From Lacunisphaera sp. (GTDB taxonomy: Bacteria; Verrucomicrobiota; Verrucomicrobiia; Opitutales; Opitutaceae): a stretch of DNA of 64,000 nt. Within the stretch, counting starts at the first letter, position 1; each line of letters begins with the position of its first letter. The notes below the pieces were generated by a model. That model worked only from the letters and a program-made list of their open reading frames with translations. It did not search any database and had not been told where the DNA came from. Location of the stretch: contig JAQSCO010000009.1 in the NCBI GenBank assembly GCA_029945445.1, positions 62,001 through 126,000 on the forward strand. Direction: 5' to 3'. Shown here in pieces: positions 8,628 to 16,100 of the stretch. Both the position numbers and the translations under genes were made by a program.

Positions 8628-9671
8628 TCACTTGCGTAAAGCATGCAGCGCCTGAAACTTCTGCCCCATGTTGGCCGGATGGAGCAGCTGCATGAGCATG
8701 CGTTTGCGCGGACTGAAACTGCTGGCTTCGGCCGCGGTGATTGCCGCGAGTTCATCGGCGGCGTGGTGCATGAAAAACGCTTCCTGGGACTCCACCTGAG
8801 GCTCGCCAAAGCCGGCGCGCGCGAGTCCGTCCTCCAGCCAGTCCCAGCAGACGTGGCAGGTGATGTCCTGCTTGCCGGGGCGGTTGAGCAGATCGTTGCC
8901 CATTTTCTGGCGGTAATAAGTGCGGGCCGAGCCGGCGGGCATGTTCTCCGCCAGCTCCGGCCAGTGCCGGCCGTAGTCAAAGGCCAGGAACAGCCCGGTC
9001 CACTTCGGGCCGGTGAGCCGCTCCAGCAGCGGAACGGTGCGCAGCGGCAGGTCGATGTGGTAGTTTTCCTCCGCGGACTTCGGCAGCCGGTCGGCCCAGG
9101 CGGCGAGTTCGGCGGTGAATTCCGGCAGTTCGACCTCGCGCAGGTGGCGCCCCTGGAGCGCCACGCCGAGTTCGCGCCACTTCCCCTCGCGCCAGACCAC
9201 GCGGTGGAGCGGCTGCGCGTCGAACAGCTCGTTGGAGAACACCACGCTGCGCTCCGGGAAAACGAAGGGCTGGCCATACGAGATCGTCTGGTAGTTGGCA
9301 AAAGGGTGGGCCAGGTCGCGCAGGATGCCGGCGCCGGGTTCCGCCGCGACCTCGACAAAGGTGAACTCCTGCGGCGCGGCGGGCTCCAGCAGCTGGGCGA
9401 CGGCGGCGATCACCAGCTCGCCGAACACGGGGCTGAAGGTCGTCGCCGTGAAGAAGTCCGCCTTCGCGTCCCGGCCCACGCGTTTGAAGTCCCGGGTGTA
9501 ATAGCCCGCCGTCGGGTGATACATCGCCAGCTCCATGTAGCGCGCAAAGGAGACCCCGGCGGCCGCCTGCGGCTCTGTGGCGAAGATTTCAAAAAAGTCG
9601 GACGAGGAACCCATTTGCCAAGCCAAGCATTTGCCGCCACTGAAAGCCATGCTCAAAAGATTTCTGGCCAT
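8628..9671 (-). CDS. MidA/NDUFAF7-like SAM-dependent methyltransferase
   Basis: 347 residues as opened, or 328 from the alternative ATG at 9614 (MGSSSDFFEIF). It resembles the COG1565 (MidA) family, protein arginine methyltransferases linked in eukaryotes to complex I assembly. FARYMELAMYHPTAGYY and DFFTATTFSPVFGE match the family N-terminus, and VVFSNELFDAQPLHR the second conserved block. The SAM loop reads EVAAEPGAGIL where the family usually has ExGPGxGxL, so it is divergent. The longer start overlaps the divergent S41 protease by 23 bases; the shorter leaves a 34-base gap and may be the real one. Confidence 0.85.
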   Translation of the reverse strand: MARNLLSMAFSGGKCLAWQMGSSSDFFEIFATEPQAAAGVSFARYMELAMYHPTAGYYTRDFKRVGRDAKADFFTATTFSPVFGELVIAAVAQLLEPAAPQEFTFVEVAAEPGAGILRDLAHPFANYQTISYGQPFVFPERSVVFSNELFDAQPLHRVVWREGKWRELGVALQGRHLREVELPEFTAELAAWADRLPKSAEENYHIDLPLRTVPLLERLTGPKWTGLFLAFDYGRHWPELAENMPAGSARTYYRQKMGNDLLNRPGKQDITCHVCWDWLEDGLARAGFGEPQVESQEAFFMHHAADELAAITAAEASSFSPRKRMLMQLLHPANMGQKFQALHALRK

Positions 9672-10908
9672 CGCGGCGGCGATCCTCGCCGGCTACGGCC
9701 TGGCGCAGGTGGCGGCGCATTCCGGCGCGCCCACCTGGTGGCCGGACCGGGCCCGGGACCGCAACGTGAAGTATTTCAAGGAAGTCCTGCAGCTGGTGAA
9801 GGAAAACTACGTGGGCGAGGCCCCGGCGGACTACGACGACCTGACCCGCGCCGCCCTCGACGGGATGGTCGGCACACTGGACCCGCACTCACAGTTCATG
9901 CGCGCCGACGAATACCGGGAAACGGAGGACGAGCTGACCAACGCCTTCGGCGGCGTGGGCATCCAGGTCGAGCAGCGGGACGGGCAGATCGTCGTCATCA
10001 CGCCCATCGCCGGCACACCGGCCGAGCGCGCCGGCCTGCGCCGGGGCGACCGCCTCGTCAAGATCGACGGCCACCCGCTCGAGAATCCGACCATCGAGAA
10101 GACCCTCAAGCTCGTGCGGGGCGAGCCCGACACCGAGGTTGCCCTGACCATTTTCCGTCCGAGCCAGAACAAGACGATGGATTTCAAGCTCAAGCGCGAG
10201 CGCATCCAGATGGTCAGCGTGCGCAACGCGGCGCTGCTGGCCGGCGGCATCGGCTACGTGCAGATCACGACTTTCAGCGAGCGCACGGGCAAGGAGTTCA
10301 AGGCGGCGCTGGCCGGGCTGGAGAAAAACGACCTTCGGGCGCTCGTCATTGATCTGCGCAACAACCCGGGCGGCCTGCTCGACGCGGCCATCGAGGTGTG
10401 CGAGCAGTTTTTCGACCGGAAGGAACTCATCGTCTACACGCAGGGTCGCACGCCCGAATCGCGGGAAGACTTTCTCGCCGGCGGCGGGCACGGCCCGCGC
10501 ACCTATCCGGTGGCCATCCTCGTCAACGGCGGCACGGCCAGCGCGGCGGAGATTGTCGCCGGGGCCATGAAGGATACCAAGCGGGCCGTCATCGTGGGCG
10601 AAAAGTCCTTCGGCAAGGGTTCCGTCCAGAGCGTGCTCGAGCTCCAGAACGGCGAGGGTCTGCGCCTCACGACCGCGCGCTACTACACGCCCAGCGGCAT
10701 CACGATCCATGAGAAGGGTATCCAGCCGCAGGTGGAGATCGAGATCTCGGCGGATGACGAGTCGAAGCTGCGGCTGCAGCAGTCGCGCATCGACCTGGTG
10801 GAACCGACGGAATTCAACGAGCGCTTTGGCTTCGCGCGCATTGAGGATGTCCAGCTCAACGCGGCGGCGGAGGTCCTCCACGGCGTGCTGGCGGCGAGGG
10901 GAAAATGA
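9649..10908 (+). CDS. S41-family C-terminal processing peptidase (CtpA/Prc-like)
   Basis: Periplasmic serine protease that trims or degrades envelope proteins from the C-terminus. 419 residues: N-terminal signal anchor (MLKRFLAIAAAILAGYGLA), PDZ domain around 95-175 (GGVGIQVEQRDG, AGTPAERAGLRRGDRL), then the S41 core. The catalytic Ser is in GGTASAAEIVAG (about 298) and the Lys in GEKSFGKGSVQ (about 320). RALVIDLRNNPGGLLDAA is also characteristic. The start at 9649 puts the signal anchor first. Divergent from the MidA-like gene. Confidence 0.95.
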   Translation: MLKRFLAIAAAILAGYGLAQVAAHSGAPTWWPDRARDRNVKYFKEVLQLVKENYVGEAPADYDDLTRAALDGMVGTLDPHSQFMRADEYRETEDELTNAFGGVGIQVEQRDGQIVVITPIAGTPAERAGLRRGDRLVKIDGHPLENPTIEKTLKLVRGEPDTEVALTIFRPSQNKTMDFKLKRERIQMVSVRNAALLAGGIGYVQITTFSERTGKEFKAALAGLEKNDLRALVIDLRNNPGGLLDAAIEVCEQFFDRKELIVYTQGRTPESREDFLAGGGHGPRTYPVAILVNGGTASAAEIVAGAMKDTKRAVIVGEKSFGKGSVQSVLELQNGEGLRLTTARYYTPSGITIHEKGIQPQVEIEISADDESKLRLQQSRIDLVEPTEFNERFGFARIEDVQLNAAAEVLHGVLAARGK

Positions 10909-10927
10909 ACATGCGTAAATCATTCCC

Positions 10928-11007
10928 TTGTGGGCGGGGCGCCCTCACCCCGCGAGGCATCGGTGGCGCACACGGTAACCCGCGGCTTGAGGGCACCACG
11001 CCCACAA
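10928..11007. repeat. imperfect palindrome between the S41 protease and tsaD genes
   Basis: The 112-base gap is largely one inverted repeat. The left arm TTGTGGGCGGGGCGCCCTCA (10928-10947) pairs with TGAGGGCACCACGCCCACAA (10988-11007), with 9 and 7 bp of perfect pairing around a small internal bulge. In sequence style it resembles the GTAGGGGCG elements. The right arm ends 13 bases before tsaD. Confidence 0.7.
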
Positions 11008-11020
11008 AATCGGACGCCCC

Positions 11021-12061
11021 ATGATCCTTGCCCTTGAAAGTTCCTGCGATGAGACGGCGGTGGCCGTCTTCGATCCAGTGCACGGGCTGGCCGGCGAGTG
11101 GGTGCACAGCCAGATCGCGCTGCACGAGGCCTATGGCGGCGTCGTGCCCGACCTCGCGAGCCGTGAGCACCTGTCGCATTTCGGGCCGCTGCTCCAGCGC
11201 GCGCTGGCGGCGGTGCCGGCGGAGAAGATTTTTAAAATTGCCGTGACCAACGGTCCGGGCCTGGCGGCGTGCCTCGCGATGGGCTTGTCCACCGCGAAGA
11301 GCCTCGGTCTGGCGTGGCGCGTGCCGGTCGTCGGCGTGAACCACCTGCGGGCGCACGCCTTCTCGCCCTTCATCGCGCTGCATGCCGCGGCGCCGGCGGA
11401 CTTTGACGAGCAGTTCGCCAGGCTGCTGCCGCACCTCGGACTGCTGGTGTCGGGCGGCAACACGGCGCTGTTCAGCATCGACGAGTCGCGGCGGATCCGG
11501 CTGCTGGCCTCGACGATGGACGACGCGGCCGGCGAGGCGCTCGACAAGGGCGCGAAACTGATGGGGCTCGGTTATCCGGGCGGGCCGCAGGTCGAGAAGA
11601 TTGCAGCGTCAGGTAACGCGACGGCGTTCGAGTTTCCCAAGGCCGTCGCCCAGCGTTCGTCGTTGGAGTTCAGCTTTTCCGGCCTGAAGACCAGCCTGCG
11701 CTACCAGCTGGAGAAAATGCCGCCGGCCGAGATCGAGCGCCGCAAGGCCGACCTCTGCGCCAGCTACCAGGCGGCGGTGTTCAATGCGCTCGTCCGCAAA
11801 TCCAAGCTGGCGCTGGAGCGTGAAGTCTATCGCAGCTTCGGGTTGTCGGGCGGCGTGGCGAACAACAAGACTCTGCAGATGGAACTGGAGCGGGCGACCA
11901 AGGAAGCCGGCGTGCCGTTCTTCCGCGCGCAACCGCAGCACACCGGCGACAACGCCGGGATGATCGCCTTCGCCGCGTGGGCCGAGCGCGAGGCCGGAGG
12001 GATCAACGAGGCCGGTCTCGGCCTGGAGATCGCGCCGAGCCTGCCGCTGGCGGCGGGATGA
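11021..12061 (+). CDS. tsaD: tRNA N6-adenosine threonylcarbamoyltransferase
   Basis: Catalytic subunit transferring threonylcarbamoyl from TC-AMP to A37 of ANN-decoding tRNAs (t6A), working with TsaB and TsaE. 346 residues. It starts ILALESSCDETAVAV and has GGVVPDLASREH. The metal-binding HxxxH is in VNHLRAHA near residue 107. Later come LLVSGGNTALF, DDAAGEALDKGAKLMGLGYPGG and LSGGVANN, all family hallmarks. Its partner tsaB is in this window at 45823 but not linked. The leader has no Shine-Dalgarno. Confidence 0.97.
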   Translation: MILALESSCDETAVAVFDPVHGLAGEWVHSQIALHEAYGGVVPDLASREHLSHFGPLLQRALAAVPAEKIFKIAVTNGPGLAACLAMGLSTAKSLGLAWRVPVVGVNHLRAHAFSPFIALHAAAPADFDEQFARLLPHLGLLVSGGNTALFSIDESRRIRLLASTMDDAAGEALDKGAKLMGLGYPGGPQVEKIAASGNATAFEFPKAVAQRSSLEFSFSGLKTSLRYQLEKMPPAEIERRKADLCASYQAAVFNALVRKSKLALEREVYRSFGLSGGVANNKTLQMELERATKEAGVPFFRAQPQHTGDNAGMIAFAAWAEREAGGINEAGLGLEIAPSLPLAAG

Positions 12062-12063
12062 AT

Positions 12064-12111
12064 TGTGGAGGGCTTAGCTCCGGCTGAGCACGGCCCAGCG
12101 GTCCCTGGGCT
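12064..12111. repeat. TTGGAGGGC-family palindromic repeat after tsaD
   Basis: GTGGAGGGCTTAGCTCCGGC followed by TGAGC forms a GCTTAG/CTGAGC hairpin, then GCCCAG/CTGGGC makes a second one (12093-12110). It begins three bases after the tsaD stop, fills the convergent gap to the PEP-CTERM gene, and may end transcripts on both sides. Confidence 0.6.
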
Positions 12112-12124
12112 CTCAGGCGGGCTT

Positions 12125-12934
12125 CTAGATTTCCCGGCAGAACCGGCGACGGAGCATCGCCAAACCCAGCGCGCCCAATCCCGTGAGCATCGCGTAGGTC
12201 GACGGCTCAGGCACGGCGGTGACAGCGAAGTTCTGGAAATAGCCGTCGCCGGATCCGATTGCCGGATTGAAGCCGATATCGTTGCCCGAACCCCCGACCA
12301 GCATCAGGGCGAAATTATCACTGCCCGTCATGCCCCAGCCGCTGATGTCCGCTGTGTGGGCGGTCAGGAAGGAGGGACCGCCGACCGGCCCGTTGCTGTC
12401 GTAGGAAAAGGTCAGCGTCGAAGTAAGGTGATCGAAACTGATCATCAAGGTCGCATCGGTGGTGGCATTCAGCACTTGAGGAAGATGCGACTTGGAACCG
12501 GCGACGGTAACGAAGGTATCGATATCCTGCACGAGGCCAGCACCGGCGTTGTAGCGGTCCAGGGCAAAGGTGGCGTTGTTGGCCATCTCAGCGCCAATCT
12601 TGGCGACCATGATATTGAGATTGGCAAACTGGTTTGTGCTCAGGGACAGGCTGGCCAGATGGATGTCGACCTGTGCGCTCCAGCTGGAGGTGGAGGGACC
12701 TGCGAAGACACTCAGTGCACGAAAGCCGGTGTCATTGACCGTCAGATCGGGTGTGCCCACGAGGTAGTTCAAGCGTGAGCTCGCGAATGTCAGCGCGCCG
12801 CCACCTTGGTTAGCCGGATTCACGATCCAGTTCGAAGCATCCGTCGCGAGCGAATCGCTGAACAGGATTTGGGCCGGGAGAGCCGCAGCGGCGCCCAGGC
12901 AGAGGCTAAGCACAAGACATGTTTTGGTTTTCAT
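12125..12934 (-). CDS. PEP-CTERM sorting domain protein
   Basis: 269 residues. N-terminal signal peptide (MKTKTCLVLSLCLGAAAALPAQ), a secreted Ser/Thr/Gly/Asn-rich domain without recognised enzyme motifs, and a C-terminal PEP-CTERM signal: VPEPSTYAML, a hydrophobic stretch GLGALGLAML and the basic end RRR. PEP-CTERM proteins are generally processed by an exosortase and retained at or released from the surface in exopolysaccharide producers; no exosortase gene is in this window. The surface domain looks like a beta-rich lectin-like fold, but that is only an impression. Confidence 0.9.
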   Translation of the reverse strand: MKTKTCLVLSLCLGAAAALPAQILFSDSLATDASNWIVNPANQGGGALTFASSRLNYLVGTPDLTVNDTGFRALSVFAGPSTSSWSAQVDIHLASLSLSTNQFANLNIMVAKIGAEMANNATFALDRYNAGAGLVQDIDTFVTVAGSKSHLPQVLNATTDATLMISFDHLTSTLTFSYDSNGPVGGPSFLTAHTADISGWGMTGSDNFALMLVGGSGNDIGFNPAIGSGDGYFQNFAVTAVPEPSTYAMLTGLGALGLAMLRRRFCREI

Positions 12935-13139
12935 GGGGTGACACGGATTAAGGCAATCAACCTCACCCGGCGGGCAAGTCGCCGATTGCCGATTAGCCGG
13001 ATGCTACACCCGCACTTGGATTACATCTGCGCACGAATTGAACTTCGTGGCAGAAACCCGACAATTCAGCCGGTCTAATTTTCCGGATTAGAAACCCCAG
13101 AAAAAGGGGCTGCGGTCCAGCGGGAGCCGGCCCCGCCAT

Positions 13140-16100
13140 TTACCGTTTCAGCTTCTCCCGCAGATAAGGCGCCGTCGGGCTGCGCTTCACCTTGAGCAGG
13201 CCGGCGAGCGGGCCCTGATACATGATCTCGCCGCCCGTCGGGCCGCCGTTGGGTCCGAGCTCGACGATGTAGTCGGCCTCGGCGAGCAGGTCGAGGTGGT
13301 GCTCGATCACCACGACGGTGTGTCCTTGGTCCACGAGATTGTGCAGCACGCCGATGAGCTTCTCGCAGTCGCTCAGGTGGAGGCCGATGGTCGGCTCCTC
13401 GAGCAGGTAGAGGTTGCGGACGGTGATGTTGTGCGAGCGCTCCTTGTAGGTGGCGAGACCCTTGGTCAGCTCCGTGACGAGCTTGAGACGCTGCGCCTCG
13501 CCGCCGGAGAGCGACGGGCTGCTCTGGCCGAGTGTCAGGTAGCCAAGGCCGCAATCGACCATCAGCTTGCACACCTGCGAGAGCTGCGAGTGGAAGTCGA
13601 AGAACACCGCCGCCTCGTCGAACGAGAGCTGCAGCACCTGGCCGATGGTCTTGTTCTTCCAGGTGATGTCGGCCAGCTCGGGACCGTAGCGTGAGCCGCG
13701 GCAGGCGTCGCAGGGCAGGTAGGAGTCGGGCATGAAGGCCATCTCGAACTTGATGCGGCCGGCCCCGGAGCAGGTCTCGCAGCGGCCGCCGGCAGTGTTG
13801 AACGAGAAGCGGCTGGCGGTGTAGCCGCGCATCTTGGCCTCGGGCAGCGAGGCGAAGAACTGGCGGATGAGGTCGAAGATGCCGAGATAAGTGGCCGGCG
13901 TGGAACGCGGCGTCTTGCCGATCGGAGACTGGTCGACCTCGACGACGGTGCGGAAGCCGTTGGCGCCGGTGAGCGCGGTGAAAGGCACGACCTTGGCGCC
14001 GTCGTCGGTTTCAAAACGCGCGTGCTTGAGGAAGTCCTTGCCGGCCAGCTTCGCCTTCCGCCGCTTGATGGCGCAGGAAACGGCCGGGTGCAATAGGTCG
14101 CGGAAGAGCGTGGACTTGCCGGCGCCGCTCGGGCCGCAGACCAGGGTGAGTCGGCCTAGCGGCAGGCGCAGGGTGAGGTCCTTGAGATTCCGGTAATGCG
14201 CGCCGGAGAGTTCGAGCCAGTCGGGTTCTTGTAGGGGCGTGGCTTGACCACGCCCGGGGCGGGCGCGCACGAGGCGCGCCCCTACGGCGGAAAGAGGGCG
14301 ATACGTCCCCCGCAGCGGATGCGCGATGCCCTTGGCGAGGAAGAGGCCGGTCAGCGAGGAAGGGTTCGCCATGATCGCCGCGGGACTTTCGTTGGCGAGC
14401 ACGGTGCCGCCGTGAATGCCGGCGCCGGGGCCGAGGTCGATGATGCGGTCGGCGCGGGCCATGACGACGTCGTCGTGCTCGACGACCAGCACCGTGTTGC
14501 CCTTGTCGCGGAGGCCGAGGAGCGTGTCGATCAGCCGGTCGTTGTCGCGCGCGTGGAGGCCGATGGACGGCTCGTCGAGGACGTAGAGGACGCCGGAGAG
14601 ATTCGAGCCCAGCTGCGCGGCGAGCCGGATGCGCTGGGCCTCACCGCCGGACAGTGTCTCGGTGGGACGATCCAGCTGCAGGTAATCGAGGCCGACCTGA
14701 CCGAGGAAGCGCAACCGCTCCTCGATCTGTGGGATGATGTCCTGCGTGATGAGTTTGCCGCGGGCGTCGAGCTGGAGGTTGCGCAGGGTCTTGAGCAGGT
14801 CCGCGGGCATGAGACGGCCGAGATCGGGCAGCGAGATGGGCCCGGACTTCTTCAGCGGCAGTTTCACGGCTCGCGCGATACGGTTTAGGCGGTCGCCGTG
14901 GCAGGTGGGGCAGGCCTTGCCGTGCGATGACGGGTCGTCGGGGTCGAAGGTGCGCAGGGCGTCGACGACCTCGTCGGAGCGTTCCTCGTCCTCGTCGGGT
15001 TTCAGCATCCAGTCGTAGATGCGGCCGTGGCCGCGGCAGGTCGGGCACCAGCCGCGGGGCGAGTTGAAGGAGAAATATTTCGGGTCGAGTTCGGGGAAGG
15101 ACTCGCCGCTCTCGATGTCCGTGCGAGTGGTCGAGAACCACGACAGCACCTCGCCGCCCGGCGTGAGCAGGAAGCACGTGCCCTTGCCGACCTGCAGGGC
15201 GAGGGTCAGGCCGGCGGCAACGGTCTCCTTGCTGGGCTTGCCCTTCAGGTCGGCGACGACGGCCTCAATGTCGTGCTCCTTGTAGCGGTCGAGCTTCTGG
15301 AAGGTATCGACGCGCAGCAGACGGCCGTCGGCGCGCATGATTTCATAGCCCTGCTTGCCGATCCACTTGGCGATGGGCTCGTGGTGGCCCTTGCGGCTGC
15401 GGACGAGCGGGGCGCAGAGGTAGAGGTGCTTTGCCTTTTTCGCCTTCGGCGAGGCGAGAATCTTGTCGAGCAGCTGGCGGAGTTGCGACGGCGAGAGCGG
15501 CGTGACGGCCCGGCCGGTCTCGGGGTGGTGCTGGATGCCGAGCTTGGCGTAGAGCAGGCGCAGGTATTGGGCGACCTCGGTGATGGTGGCGACGGTGGAC
15601 TTGCGCGAGCCGCGGGTGACGCGCTGCTCGATGGCGACGGTCGGCGGGATGCCGCTGAGCCGGTCGATGTCGGGCCGCGGCAGCTGCTCGACGAACTGGC
15701 GGGCGTAGGGCGACATGGACTCCATGAAGCGCCGCTGGCCCTCGGCAAAGATGATGTCGAACGCGAGGGTGGACTTGCCCGAGCCCGACACACCGGTGAC
15801 GACCGAGAGCTGCCGGTGTGGAATGGTCAGAGAGATGTTCTTGAGGTTGTTCTCGCGGGCGCCGAGGACGGTCAGCTCGCCCGGCGAGGCGGTCAGGCTG
15901 GCCTGATAGGGCGCGGCGTCCTCCGCGGCGGCGAGCAGCGTCTCGGTCGCGGCCAGTGCGGAGCGGAGGAAGGGCGACGTGGCGGTGTCGGCACGGGCCA
16001 AGTCCTCGGGCGTGCCCTCGGCGACGATCCGGCCGCCGTTCGCGCCGGCCTCGGGGCCGACCTCGAGGATCCAGTCGGCGGACTTGAGGACGTCGAGGTT

